NCBI RefSeq assembly: GCF_023898865.1
Contig: NZ_JAGSOV010000016.1
Coordinates: forward strand, 1-43,270
Direction of reading: 5' to 3'
DNA: 43,270 bases
DNA from: Pseudonocardia humida
GTDB taxonomy: Bacteria > Actinomycetota > Actinomycetes > Mycobacteriales > Pseudonocardiaceae
The translations under genes were made by a program, and so were the position numbers. Shown piece by piece: positions 1 through 10,808 of the stretch (its first letter is position 1; each line of letters starts with the position of its first letter). The notes beneath the pieces were generated by a model. That model made no database searches. It was not told the origin of the DNA and worked only from the letters and a program-made list of their open reading frames with translations.

Positions 1-40
1 CTCTTGTCGCCCACGGGGGTGTCCGGAGCGGTACGGCAGC

Positions 41-75
41 GGGCCCGCACCCCTCGGGTGGAGGGGTGCGGGCCC
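41..75 (-). terminator. Hairpin terminator downstream of the gene fragment
   Basis: A perfect 14-bp inverted repeat (41-54 and 62-75) encloses a 7-base loop. It starts 20 bases beyond the stop codon of the minus-strand fragment at 95-337. There is no clear T-tract, as is usual for high-GC actinobacterial terminators. Confidence 0.65.
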
Positions 76-94
76 GGGGGTCCTGCCGGTCGGA

Positions 95-337
95 TCAGGG
101 GGCGTCGGTGTAGACCGGCTTGCCGCCGATGGGGCCGGTGACCGCGGCGTTCGTGGCGGTGATCTTCGCGGAAGCGGTGGCGGTGGCGCCGGGGGCGATC
201 GAACCCAGCGCGGGACCACCCAGGTCGCTGATCTCCCAGCCGCTCGGCACCGTGAAGCTGGACGACGGGTCGAGCTTCAGCGCGGTTGTCACCACACCAT
301 CGAGTGACCTGGGGCAGCCCCTCCACGACACCGCCAC
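95..337 (-). pseudogene. C-terminal remnant of a secreted NEW3/Ig-like domain protein
   Basis: An 80-residue open frame. From about residue 14 on it resembles the end of a NEW3-type (NPCBM-associated) or other Ig-like beta-sandwich domain: alternating Thr/Ala/Val, a PSGWEISDL segment, and a SIAPGATATASAKITATNA segment typical of these domains in secreted glycosidases and surface proteins. The first dozen residues (CPRSL and similar) do not look like the same domain. No signal peptide, start context or catalytic domain is present, so I read it as a 3' remnant of a larger gene lost next to guaB3. A small intact hypothetical gene is the alternative. The terminator behind it suggests a real former gene end. 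Confidence 0.45.
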
Positions 338-418
338 CGCTGGTCACAGCATCCTCGACCGCGTGACCACGGTCGTGGGACGGGGCGTGCCGACGGACGT
401 CCCGCACCGACGACAGCG

Positions 419-1549
419 TCAGGCGCGGACGGTGAGCCCCACGCGCTGGAACTCCTTGAGGTCGGAGTAGCCCGTCTTGGCCAGCGCCCGGCGCAGCGCC
501 CCGAACAGGTTGATCCCGTCGCCGCCCGTCGCCGGGCCGAACAGCACCTGCTCCAGGTCGCACTTTCCCGGGCCGCCGACCGGTCCCGAGACGCCCGAGC
601 GCGGCAGGGACGGGTGGGCGGCGGCGGAGGTCCAGTAGTAGCCGCGGCCGGGGGCCTCCCCGGACGCCACGGCCAGCTGCTCGCCCAGCATCACCGCGTC
701 GGCGCCGCAGGCGATGGCCTTGGCCATGTCGCCGGAGCCCGCCATCCCGCCGTCGGCGATGACGTGGACGTAGCGGCCCCCGGTCTCGTCGAGGTAGTCG
801 CGGCGGGCGGCGGCGGCGTCGACGACGGCGGTGGCCATCGGCACTCCGATGCCCAGCACGTCGTCGGTGGTGGTGGCGGCGGACTCGCCGTACCCGACGA
901 TGACGCCCGCGGCGCCGGTGCGCATCAGGTGCATGGCGGTGCGGTAGTCGCCGACGCCACCGGCGACCACCGGGACGTCCAGCGAGGAGATGAAGTCCTT
1001 GAGGTTGAGCGGCTCCCCGCCGGAGACGTGCTCGGCGGAGATGATCGTGCCCTGCACGACGAGCACCTCGACGCCCGCCGAGAGCAGGGCGGGGGTCAGC
1101 TCGCGGGCGCGCTGGGGGCTCACCCTGGCCGCCACGGTGACCCCGGCCTCGCGGACCGCGCCCAGCGCCTCGGTCAGCAGCGCGGGCTGGATGGGTGCCG
1201 CGTGCAGCTCCTGCAGCAGCCGCACCGCGGCGGGCGGGCCGCCGTCGACGGCCGCGTCGACGACGCGGCCGAGCTCCCGGTCGGGGTCGGCGTGCCGGGC
1301 CCACAGGCCTTCGGCGTTGAGCACCGCGAGGCCGCCGAGGCGCCCGATCCGGATCGCGGTCGCCGGGGAGACGACCGCGTCGGTCGGGTGGGTCACCAGC
1401 GGGATGCCGAAGGGGTAGGCATCGAGCTGCCAGGAGGTGGACACCTCCTGGGAGCTCCTGGTGCGCCGGGAGGGCACGATCTCGACCTGGGACAGGTCGT
1501 AGCTGCGACGGGCCTCGCGGCCCATCCCGATCTCGACGACGTCACGCAC
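419..1549 (-). CDS. guaB3: GuaB3 family IMP dehydrogenase-related protein
   Basis: A 376-residue TIM-barrel protein of the IMPDH/GMP reductase superfamily. It lacks the two CBS domains of true IMP dehydrogenase, which separates it from the neighbouring guaB. Visible landmarks are the N-terminal EIGMGREARRSYDL segment, a barrel strand VIADGGMAGSGDMAKAIACG that matches the phosphate-binding glycine loop, and ADAVMLGEQL near the C-terminal third. The family is the actinobacterial GuaB3 paralogue that follows guaB; its exact reaction (IMP/XMP/GMP interconversion) has been debated, so I leave the substrate open. The start is GTG with a weak Shine-Dalgarno site. It lies 84 bases downstream of guaB on the same strand and is probably co-transcribed with it. 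Confidence 0.93.
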   Translation of the reverse strand: MRDVVEIGMGREARRSYDLSQVEIVPSRRTRSSQEVSTSWQLDAYPFGIPLVTHPTDAVVSPATAIRIGRLGGLAVLNAEGLWARHADPDRELGRVVDAAVDGGPPAAVRLLQELHAAPIQPALLTEALGAVREAGVTVAARVSPQRARELTPALLSAGVEVLVVQGTIISAEHVSGGEPLNLKDFISSLDVPVVAGGVGDYRTAMHLMRTGAAGVIVGYGESAATTTDDVLGIGVPMATAVVDAAAARRDYLDETGGRYVHVIADGGMAGSGDMAKAIACGADAVMLGEQLAVASGEAPGRGYYWTSAAAHPSLPRSGVSGPVGGPGKCDLEQVLFGPATGGDGINLFGALRRALAKTGYSDLKEFQRVGLTVRA

Positions 1550-1633
1550 GTCTGAGCAGCCTAGGCCGTGCCGCGAAAGCCCTGGTCGTCGGGCTTCGTG
1601 ATCCAGGTCGTTCCCGGCGAGGCGCCGGCCCGC

Positions 1634-3181
<1,548 letters not shown>

Positions 3182-3318
3182 TCATCGTATCCGCGCGATC
3201 GACCGCGGGACCGGCGGCGGGCCCGCGCTGCGCCGAACGTCGCGGCCGCGGCGGATCGCCCACCGCGTTCGACGAGGTTCACGACCGCGGCGCGGGCGGG
3301 GAGAGTACTGTCGAGACC

Positions 3319-3696
3319 GTGCCACCCGACTCGCTCCCACCGGACCCGTTCGCCGGGGATCCGCAGGACCCCGCGCTGTCACTGGACCGCATGGAGCCCG
3401 AGGAGCAGGACGCGCTGAGCGACGAGGAACGCGACGAGGTCGTCGCCGACCTGGCCGACCTGGCCGTCTACCAGGCCCTGCTGGAGGTGCGCGGCGTCCG
3501 CGGCATCGTCGTCGACTGCGGCGACTGCGGCGAGCAGCACTTCCACGAGTGGAGCCTGCTGCGCGCCAGCCTCCAGCAACTGCTCGACGAGGGCCAGATG
3601 CGTCCGCACGAGCCCGCCTTCGACCCCGACCCGGCCAGCTACGTCAGCTGGGAGTACTGCCGCGGCTACGCCGACGCGGTGCTCTCCGACGCCTGA
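3319..3696 (+). CDS. DUF5319 family protein
   Basis: A small acidic protein of 125 residues. It has a Pro/Asp-rich N-terminus, an [18 protein letters not shown] segment, and a conserved core with [14 protein letters not shown] followed by [16 protein letters not shown]. The paired Cys, nearby His and later Cys look like a possible metal site, but this is inference. It matches the actinobacterial DUF5319 family found next to guaB and sigD in mycobacteria; the function is unknown. The frame extends upstream to 3139, but residues before the GTG at 3319 are Arg/Ala-rich noise and overlap guaB, so I start at [11 protein letters not shown] hairpin terminator follows the stop. Confidence 0.85.
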   Translation: MPPDSLPPDPFAGDPQDPALSLDRMEPEEQDALSDEERDEVVADLADLAVYQALLEVRGVRGIVVDCGDCGEQHFHEWSLLRASLQQLLDEGQMRPHEPAFDPDPASYVSWEYCRGYADAVLSDA

Positions 3697-3720
3697 GCCG
3701 CAACCCCTCCGCGAACCGCC

Positions 3721-3752
3721 AACGCCCCGCCGGTCTCGACCGGCGGGGCGTT
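3721..3752. terminator. Bidirectional terminator between convergent genes
   Basis: A perfect 14-bp stem (3721-3734 with 3739-3752) and a CTCG tetraloop. The arm ends AA/TT give short A and T ends in both directions. It lies between the stop of the plus-strand DUF5319 gene and the stop of the minus-strand rsdA gene, so it can serve both. Confidence 0.85.
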
Positions 3753-3772
3753 CGTCGTCGGGACGACCGCGC

Positions 3773-4972
3773 TCAGGAGGTGGGCGGGGCCGTGTCCGGC
3801 ACGGTGCCCGTGGCGGTGCCGGTCGTGGTGCCGGTCGTGGTGCCGGTCGTGGTGCCGGTCGCGGTGCCCGTGCCCACCACCGGCCCCTGGCCCTCGGTGC
3901 TGCTGCTCGGCTCGGTGGTCGTCGGCTCCGGGTCGGCCGAGGTGGTGTCCGGCAGGACGTCGCCGCCGGGCGGCAGCGGCACGGTCTCGTTCTCGCCGTC
4001 GTCGGCCGGATCGGGCTCGGTGGTGGTCTCCAGGACCGTCTCGCGCGGCGGGGTGCCCTCCCCGGTGCCCGGGTCGGCCTCGGTCTGCGTACCGGTGCCC
4101 GTCGGGCTCCGGCGCGGGTCGAGCTGGGTCGGGTCGGGACGCTCCCCCGTCGACGTGCCCTCGGAGGTGCCGGGCACCGGCACCGGCAGGGCCGGGTCGG
4201 TCTCGACGAGCGCGCCCGCCGGCACCGGCCTGCTCGGCTGCGTGCTGAGCGGGGTGGTCAGGTCGGCCACCACGCCCGGGGGCGTCTCGGCCGCCTTGGC
4301 CAGCAGGAAGTCCTGCACGTCGGCCAGCTCGACCAGGCCCTCCTCCGGGCGGATCGCCCCGAGGTCGGCCCGGGCCAGCTGCAGCTCGTCGGCCGCGGCG
4401 TCGGGCCTGCCCTCGACCAGGGCCTGCTTGGCCCGGTCGATGTGGTCCTGGACGCGGTCGGCGGCCTCCACCGAGGCGGCGCGCTCGGAGAACAGCACCT
4501 TGGAGATGGGCCACAGCACGTCGTCGGGCTCGGCCGAGGCCGACCCGATCGACACCCCGCCCATCGTGATGACCAGGAAGGCGGCCGCGGCGGCGAGCGG
4601 GGCCAGGTGGCGCACGCGGGCCGACCGGCGGCGCGTGGCGCCCCCGTCGCGGGCCGCGGCGATGGCGGCGATCGCCGTGTCCACGTCGACCAGCTCGGGC
4701 ACCGGCTCGGCGTCGACCTCGGCCCGCCATGCGGCCAGGATGGCGGCGACGCGGTCCTCGGACCCGTGGCCGACGGAGGACTGCGGGGCCACCGTGAAGC
4801 CCGCGGACAGCGCGTTGATCAGCTCGTCGTCGGCGTGGACCGCGACCAGGTCGAGCGGTTCGTGCGCGTCGGTGTCGACCATGTCCTGGTCGTGGAGTGG
4901 GAACGCGCGGGTCCGCACGCCATCGGGATGGACGCCGTTGGCACGTCGGGGGTCGTGCCGGTTGTCACGCAT
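3773..4972 (-). CDS. rsdA: Anti-sigma-D factor RsdA-like membrane protein
   Basis: Predicted to hold SigD at the membrane. The 399-residue protein has a cytoplasmic N-terminal part with an acidic sigma-binding segment (about residues 35-90, containing [11 protein letters not shown]), one transmembrane helix at about 121-145 after an Arg-rich stretch, and a short helical region after the membrane ([20 protein letters not shown]). A Thr/Pro/Asp/Glu-rich tail of about 180 residues ends in TGTT repeats. Its ATG lies one base after the sigD stop, so the two are translationally coupled. An internal ATG at 4882 ([10 protein letters not shown]) is an alternative start. The identification rests on position next to sigD and on this layout. 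RsdA-type factors are usually controlled by proteolysis. Confidence 0.85.
   Translation of the reverse strand: MRDNRHDPRRANGVHPDGVRTRAFPLHDQDMVDTDAHEPLDLVAVHADDELINALSAGFTVAPQSSVGHGSEDRVAAILAAWRAEVDAEPVPELVDVDTAIAAIAAARDGGATRRRSARVRHLAPLAAAAAFLVITMGGVSIGSASAEPDDVLWPISKVLFSERAASVEAADRVQDHIDRAKQALVEGRPDAAADELQLARADLGAIRPEEGLVELADVQDFLLAKAAETPPGVVADLTTPLSTQPSRPVPAGALVETDPALPVPVPGTSEGTSTGERPDPTQLDPRRSPTGTGTQTEADPGTGEGTPPRETVLETTTEPDPADDGENETVPLPPGGDVLPDTTSADPEPTTTEPSSSTEGQGPVVGTGTATGTTTGTTTGTTTGTATGTVPDTAPPTS
3815..3862. repeat. 12-bp tandem repeat in the rsdA tail
   Basis: Four head-to-tail copies of GGTGCCGGTCGT, the last with a C in place of the final T. They encode TGTT tetrapeptides in the extracytoplasmic C-terminus of RsdA. 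Twelve bases preserves the frame, so copy number could vary without breaking the gene. Confidence 0.85.
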
Positions 4973-4973
4973 G

Positions 4974-5543
4974 TCAGACCACCTCCTCAGGCATCGACCT
5001 GCGGAGCCGCGCGAGCGCCCGGTGTTGGGCGACGCGGACGGCTCCGGGGGTGGAGCCCACGGCGTCCGCCGTTTCCTCGGCGGAGAGCCCCACCACTACG
5101 CGAAGCACCAGGATCTCTCGTTGTTTCTCGGGGAGCGTGTCGAGCAGCTGGCCCAGCTCGTCGGACAGCTCGACGCGCAGTGCCCGCTGCTCGGGCCCGT
5201 CGGCGGCCTCGGCCGCATCGGGGAGGTCCGCAACCGGTTCGGCGCGGTTGCGGGTCGCCGACCTGTGCGCGTCGATCACCTTGTGGGAGGCGATGCCGTA
5301 GACGAACGCCAGGAACGGCCGACCCTGGACCCGGTAGCCGGGCAGGGCCGTCAAGACGGCCAAACACACCTCCTGCGCAACGTCGTCCGCCGAGACGGAC
5401 GACCTGTCCAGTCGACCGAGCCGGGCGCGGCAGTACCGCACGACCAGCGGCCGGATGATTGACAACACGCTCTCGACCGCTCCGCGGTCCCCCGCCATGG
5501 CGAGGACCACCAGCTCGTCGGGAACGTCGTTCGTGTCACTCAT
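4974..5543 (-). CDS. sigD: RNA polymerase sigma factor SigD (ECF-like)
   Basis: A 189-residue two-domain sigma factor. Region 2 runs from about 20 to 95 and includes [20 protein letters not shown] and the -10-recognition segment [20 protein letters not shown] linker rich in Ala/Asp/Pro follows, then region 4 (about 125-185) with [23 protein letters not shown] and the [22 protein letters not shown]. The gene order bldM-sigD-rsdA-DUF5319-guaB matches the SigD locus of other actinobacteria. It is 380 bases downstream of bldM and immediately upstream of its presumed anti-sigma factor. A GTAACG-like element lies close to the start codon on the coding strand, but too near to call it the -35 box of this gene. 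Confidence 0.93.
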   Translation of the reverse strand: MSDTNDVPDELVVLAMAGDRGAVESVLSIIRPLVVRYCRARLGRLDRSSVSADDVAQEVCLAVLTALPGYRVQGRPFLAFVYGIASHKVIDAHRSATRNRAEPVADLPDAAEAADGPEQRALRVELSDELGQLLDTLPEKQREILVLRVVVGLSAEETADAVGSTPGAVRVAQHRALARLRRSMPEEVV

Positions 5544-5923
5544 CGCGGTCCGTCGACACGACGTTACGCAACATGTTCGTCATCATCCGTTCGTGAGGCC
5601 GCTCACGGTCAGTGCCCGACCGTGTCCTCATTGCGGACCACGGTAGCGAAAACCTCCGGGCGCGCGGGCACCGCCTGCGCTCTACGCCGGGTATGACGCG
5701 AACCACCGGGGTGGCGTTGCGGAGCCGGGGGAACGGTCACCCAGGCGGCCCTACGGGGGGCGGGCAGCGCCACCGCTGCCGCGGACCCCGGCCTCACGCC
5801 GGTCGCGCCGGCCGCGGAGGCGGGCGTCGAGCGGCCTCTCGAGTCGTGGGACGTGGCTGTCGAAGAGCCCCGCGGCCCCCGCGAACGGACGGGAGCCACG
5901 GGGCGTGTCGGGTCGGTCCCCGG
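5544..5923. other. sigD upstream region with possible bldM terminator hairpins
   Basis: No convincing gene. Open frames here give low-complexity Arg/Pro/Ala translations. On the minus strand, going away from bldM, a 5-bp hairpin lies near 5792-5806. A 7-bp hairpin with a 4-base loop follows (5763-5769 with 5774-5780). They could end bldM transcription, though they lie 120-160 bases downstream. The sigD promoter should be in the last 200 bases before 5543; I could not pick a confident -35/-10 pair. Confidence 0.35.
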
Positions 5924-6520
5924 TCAGGAGACCAGGCCGCGCCGGAAGCCGTGGGCCACGGCCTGGGCGCGGTCGCGGACGCCGAGCTTGCGGAACAGCC
6001 GGCGGGCGTGCGTCTTCACGGTGTCCTCCGACAGGTAGAGCTCGCGGCCGATCTGGCCGTTGCTCTTGCCCTGGCTCATCCCGCGAAGCACCTGCAGCTC
6101 GCGCTCGGTCAGCTGGACACCGGGGTCGGTCGGGGTGCGGGGGGTGGGGACGGCGGTGCTGGCCAGGGTGTGCGCCAGCGCGGCGACGAGCTCCGGGCGG
6201 GAGGCGTCCCAGCGCAGGTAGCCGCGCGCGCCGCCGGCGATGGCCGCGGCGATGCTGCCGGCGTCGTCCGGGGCGCCGAAGACGATGACGTTGGCCTGCG
6301 GGTGGGCGGCGACCAGCCGCCGGGTGGCCTCGACGCCCGTGGGCACGGCGCGCTGGGTGCCGACGAGCACCACGTCCACCGGTTGGCGGGAGAACCGGGC
6401 CAGCAACTCGTCCCCGTGGGCTACGCAGTCGATCCGGTGCACACCGGGCACCGCGGACATCACGCGGGTCAGTCCCTCGCGGACGCTGCGACGATCGTCG
6501 CAAATAAGTACCGTCGTCAC
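5924..6520 (-). CDS. bldM: BldM-like atypical response regulator (LuxR-type HTH)
   Basis: A 198-residue transcription factor with a receiver-like domain (1-115) and a LuxR HTH (about 137-198) carrying LTERELQVLRGMSQGKSNGQ and SEDTVKTHARRLFRKLG, almost identical in pattern to Streptomyces BldM. In Streptomyces, BldM controls sporulation genes alone or with WhiI. The position between whiD and sigD supports orthology. The receiver keeps the acidic pair D8-D9, but the phospho-acceptor position is G54 (VLVGTQ). The usual Thr/Ser (VFGAP) and Lys (YLRWD) are also replaced, so phosphorylation control is very unlikely. The GTG start has a good AAGGA Shine-Dalgarno site. The upstream region is 860 bases long. 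Confidence 0.88.
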   Translation of the reverse strand: MTTVLICDDRRSVREGLTRVMSAVPGVHRIDCVAHGDELLARFSRQPVDVVLVGTQRAVPTGVEATRRLVAAHPQANVIVFGAPDDAGSIAAAIAGGARGYLRWDASRPELVAALAHTLASTAVPTPRTPTDPGVQLTERELQVLRGMSQGKSNGQIGRELYLSEDTVKTHARRLFRKLGVRDRAQAVAHGFRRGLVS

Positions 6521-6620
6521 GACGATTCCTTCCTGCAGCTTCCTGCAGCCGGGTGATGTGTCACCCCCCGCATCGGCGGGCGACCGGCCTACCTTGACAC
6601 GATCAGGGTGCTTTTGTGGC

Positions 6621-6683
6621 CTCCATTCGGGAGTCTTGCGCCCAGTGGCTCAGTACATGTGGGTTAGCTGCCTCCGAATGGAG
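6621..6683. repeat. Inverted repeat upstream of bldM
   Basis: The arm CTCCATTCGGGAG (6621-6633) and the arm CTCCGAATGGAG (6672-6683) are reverse complements except for one extra G. The spacer is 38 bases. Each arm is also partly palindromic (CTCC...GGAG), so this could be two binding sites for one dimeric regulator about 50 bp apart, about 100-160 bases upstream of the bldM start. Confidence 0.55.
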
Positions 6684-6767
6684 TAACTACACTACCGGCA
6701 GCGGCGATGGAAGCCACGGCGACTCCCGCATCGGTAGCCGCCCCACGGGATCTGCTCTCGCTACGAT

Positions 6768-6796
6768 GACACTCAACGTGACACTCACGGAGTGTC
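6768..6796. promoter_or_regulatory. GACACTC operator-like repeat cluster
   Basis: The heptamer GACACTC occurs at 6768-6774 and 6780-6786 and its reverse complement at 6790-6796. The last two form a perfect 7-bp palindrome with a 3-base centre. Further GTGTCG copies follow at about 6802 and 6820. This layout is typical of a transcription factor binding site; the factor is unknown. Autoregulation by BldM, or control by BldD or the MerR protein next door, are guesses. Confidence 0.45.
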
Positions 6797-7380
6797 GTCG
6801 GCGTGTCGCACCGCTCGTCGTGTCGCTCGACGATTGCCGAACCGCTGCCCGACTCCACTCGTTTGCGAGTGGCTCGCGATACGGATTCTCTGCCGCTACC
6901 GGCTCGCCGGGCCCCACCTCCGGCTGTCGAGAGCTCTCGTGGCCCTTTCGGGCCGGATCTGCGGGTTCGCCGAGGTCCGCCTGGGCCACGCGGGGTGATC
7001 GACGCTAGGCCGTTCGAGCTACGGCACGAACGGGGCAGGACATCACCTCAGGGCGCAACGAGCAGGGCCGTTCGGGATGCCGCCACCCACTCCTCCGGCG
7101 GGTGGCGCGACCTCGGCGGAGGCCTGCCCCGCAGCGGGCGCGCCTCGCCCGTTCCGCGCGCACCCCTGACCACCAGGACGGGTGTCGTCCGCGGTGTCGA
7201 GCAGCCGGACGGCGGCCGGACGGCCGGGAGACCGCCGCGCGGGCCGCCCCTGCCCCGCGGGACCCGCCGGTCGGCGTGCAGCCGGGTGCGCACCACGCCG
7301 CAGTCGCACCTGCTCCGACCACCCAGGGTGACCGCCAAGATCGCCCTATCGTGTGTCGGCGGCCGCGGGGCCGGACGCGC

Positions 7381-8547
7381 TCAAACGGCGACCGCGCCGC
7401 TGATCTCCTCGCAGGCCGAGGCGAGCGAGGTGAGCACCGGGACCCGCGGGGGCAGCTCCCGACCGGACCAGCCGGGTCCGCCCACGTACGTGCGGAAGCG
7501 GGGGCGGGTGCGCGGCAGCGCCCGCAGCACCTCGACGTCGGCGGTCCGGGCGACCTGCGCCCACAGGAACACCGCCGCCGGCGCCGTCCGGCGCACCGCG
7601 GCCACCAGCGCGGCGGCCGGCAGGTCGGGACCCAACGGCCGGCAGCTGACACCGCGCTCGGCCAGCGCGGCGGCCAGCGCCACCGAGGGCAGCACGTGCT
7701 GCTCCCCCGGCATCGCGGCCAGCAGCACCGGCGGCGCCCCCGACCGGGCGGGCTCCGGGACGGCCCGCACCCCGAACACCGCCATCGCGCAGGCGCTCAG
7801 CAGGTGCTCGATCTCGACCCCGGTCCCCGAGTAGGACCACCGCTGGGCCACCGCGACGAGCACCGGGCGCACGACCTCGTCCCACGCGGCGACGACGCCG
7901 TCGGCGTCGATGGCGTCGCGGATCTGGTCGCGCACGGCCCCGGAGTCCAGCGCCATCGCCGCGCGCCCGAGCCCGCGCGCGGCCGGGGTGGCCGACCCCA
8001 GGCGCAGCACGCCCCCGCCGGCCCGGCGGGGCACCTCGAGGTCGGTCGCGCGCGCGGGGGCGGCCACCGCCGGAATGGCGTCGGCCGGCGCGGCGTCGGC
8101 CGGCGCGGCGTCGGCCGGCGCGGGGTCGGCCGGCGCGGGGTCGGCCGGCGCGGGGTCGGCCGGCGCGGGGTCGGGCCGGGCCTCGACGAGGTGCAGCCGT
8201 CCGGTGCGGGCGTGCTGCGCGGCGTCGGCGGCGGACGCCCCGCGCAGCAGGGCGCGGCGCATCAGGTCCAGCCGGGCGAGGTCCTCGGTGGAGTAGCGCC
8301 GGTGCCGGCCCGGGCTGTGGTCCGAGGGCCCCAGCCCGTAGCGGCGGTCCCAGGTGCGCAGGGTGGCCGGTGCGACGCCGAGCCGCCGGGCGGCGGCCGC
8401 TACGCCGAGTGAGAGCTGTTCGCCGTCCCACTCGGCACCTTCGGGTCCGGCGCCGTCGGTCGGAGGCCGTTTATCACCGTCGGCGACGGGAACCGGAACG
8501 GACTGCCCCGTCCCGGTGATCTTCCGTCGTGCGGTGTCGCGACTCAC
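7381..8547 (-). CDS. MerR regulator with cobalamin-binding domain (CarH/LitR type)
   Basis: A 388-residue protein with a MerR HTH at about 46-85 (GVAAAARRLGVAPATLRTWD, then RRY and GRHRRY). A Pro/Ala/Asp repeat linker lies at about 122-160. A helical bundle at about 195-262 carries W237-x9-E247-H248, and a B12-binding Rossmann domain carries GEQH281-284, with H284 as likely lower cobalt ligand. W-x9-EH plus ExH is the established signature of light-sensing adenosylcobalamin repressors (CarH, LitR). I infer a B12-dependent light or cobalamin sensor. The target is unknown; candidates are its own promoter, whiD across 149 bases, or bldM. The GTG start at 8547 has an AGGA site 7 bases upstream and avoids overlap with whiD; longer frames run into whiD. 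Confidence 0.85.
   Translation of the reverse strand: MSRDTARRKITGTGQSVPVPVADGDKRPPTDGAGPEGAEWDGEQLSLGVAAAARRLGVAPATLRTWDRRYGLGPSDHSPGRHRRYSTEDLARLDLMRRALLRGASAADAAQHARTGRLHLVEARPDPAPADPAPADPAPADPAPADAAPADAAPADAIPAVAAPARATDLEVPRRAGGGVLRLGSATPAARGLGRAAMALDSGAVRDQIRDAIDADGVVAAWDEVVRPVLVAVAQRWSYSGTGVEIEHLLSACAMAVFGVRAVPEPARSGAPPVLLAAMPGEQHVLPSVALAAALAERGVSCRPLGPDLPAAALVAAVRRTAPAAVFLWAQVARTADVEVLRALPRTRPRFRTYVGGPGWSGRELPPRVPVLTSLASACEEISGAVAV
8078..8167. repeat. 15-bp tandem repeat in the MerR linker
   Basis: Six perfect-length copies of GSGTCGGCCGGCGCG (the second base is C in the first three, G in the last three), followed by a decayed seventh. They encode ADAAP/ADPAP pentapeptides in the flexible linker between the HTH and the sensor domain. 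Confidence 0.9.
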
Positions 8548-8630
8548 CGGCACATCCTGCGGGCACCGCCGGTGGCGCGCCAGCCCGGGCGACCAGGCAG
8601 CGGCCCGCGCGGGTGAACCAAAATCGGTAT

Positions 8631-8640
8631 CTTGAACAAG
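8631..8640. promoter_or_regulatory. Palindrome in the merR-whiD divergent promoter region
   Basis: CTTGAACAAG is a perfect 10-bp palindrome within the only A/T-rich patch (8618-8650) of the 149 bases between merR and whiD. It could be an operator for either gene. Short palindromes also occur by chance. Confidence 0.3.
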
Positions 8641-8696
8641 GTTTGAAGCGGTCTGCCGGCGGGCACTTCGTCTCCGACGAGGGCCCAGAGGACGGG

Positions 8697-9023
8697 ATGG
8701 TGGAGATGGCCGACACCAGGAGGCTTCCGACGCCGGTCGCGGAGACCTATGCGTGGCAGATGCGCGGCTCGTGCCGGGGGATGGACAGCGGCTTCTTCTT
8801 CCACCCGGAGGGCGAGCGCGGGCCGGCCAAGGCCAGCCGCGAAGCCCGCGCGAAGGAGGTGTGCCGGCGCTGCCCGGTGATCGAGGAATGCCGGCAGCAC
8901 GCGCTGACCGCACACGAGCCGTACGGAGTGTGGGGCGGGCTCTCCGAGTCCGAGCGCGACGAGATCATCCGCGGGCACGGCAGGCGCCTGCGGGTCTCCC
9001 AGGACACGCCGGTCTCGCGCTGA
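8697..9023 (+). CDS. whiD: WhiB-family iron-sulfur regulator WhiD/WhiB3
   Basis: A 108-residue Wbl protein that binds a [4Fe-4S] cluster through four cysteines (C26, C56, C59, C65; pattern CRRCPVIEEC) and contacts sigma factor region 4 through GVWGG (77-81). The segments RGMDSGFFFHPEGERG and EPYGVWGGLSESERD match the WhiD (Streptomyces) / WhiB3 (Mycobacterium) branch rather than WhiB1 or WhiB2. These proteins act in sporulation septation and redox control. Location beside bldM fits the Streptomyces whiD-bldM arrangement. I chose ATG 8697 because GAGG sits 5 bases before it; the ATG at 8706 (MADTRRLP) would match the usual family N-terminus but has a badly spaced site. A strong terminator follows. 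Confidence 0.95.
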   Translation: MVEMADTRRLPTPVAETYAWQMRGSCRGMDSGFFFHPEGERGPAKASREARAKEVCRRCPVIEECRQHALTAHEPYGVWGGLSESERDEIIRGHGRRLRVSQDTPVSR

Positions 9024-9035
9024 CCGGCAGAACGC

Positions 9036-9072
9036 GAACGGCGGGCCCACCCGAGGGGTGGGCCCGCCGTTC
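9036..9072. terminator. Bidirectional terminator between whiD and groEL
   Basis: A 17-bp perfect inverted repeat (9036-9052 with 9056-9072) separates the convergent whiD and groEL stops. The arm ends GAAC/GTTC. The literal loop is three bases (probably five or more with fraying). Confidence 0.85.
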
Positions 9073-9089
9073 CGTCGTCCGGGCTTCGC

Positions 9090-10724
<1,635 letters not shown>

Positions 10725-10742
10725 CTATGACTCGCGAACGAA

Positions 10743-10786
10743 CGCCGCCCCGGCAGCCACTCGGTCGAGCGACCACCGGGGCGGCG
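10743..10786 (-). other. Intercistronic hairpin between groES and groEL
   Basis: Outer arms of 11 bp (10743-10753 and 10776-10786) are perfect complements. The 22-base interior contains a second short stem, GGTC-GAGC-GACC. The structure lies in the groES-groEL spacer and could act as a partial terminator or an mRNA processing/stability element giving unequal groES and groEL expression. Confidence 0.6.
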
Positions 10787-10808
10787 GACTACGGAACTGC
10801 GGGCTGCG

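Larger units (their letters stand above)
6521..7380. promoter_or_regulatory. Long gene-free region upstream of bldM
   Basis: 860 bases without a convincing gene. Open frames on both strands give Arg/Gly/Pro-rich translations with no recognisable domain. The part next to bldM (6540-6900) is visibly less GC-rich than the genes around it and carries two inverted-repeat structures listed separately, as expected of a complex promoter. The part towards 7380 is GC-rich; I see no clear terminator for the merR gene there. An unrecognised small RNA or short peptide gene cannot be excluded. Confidence 0.6.

Noticed and set aside
614..1555. Long plus-strand open frame opposite guaB3
   Set aside because: Gly/Val/Asp/His-rich translation caused by high GC on the antisense of a clear gene; no domain.
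5544..5610. GTAACG and AACATGTT elements before sigD as a SigD autoregulatory promoter
   Set aside because: The GTAACG box is only about 25 bases from the start codon, leaving no room for a -10 box, and an 8-base palindrome is expected by chance.
6687..6989. 100-residue minus-strand frame upstream of bldM
   Set aside because: No recognisable domain, no ribosome site, and the stretch holds repeated operator-like elements; more likely regulatory DNA.
8078..8182. Regular repeats as a possible CRISPR array
   Set aside because: Units are tandem without spacers and in frame within a coding linker; the same holds for the repeats at 25480-25584 and 3815-3862.
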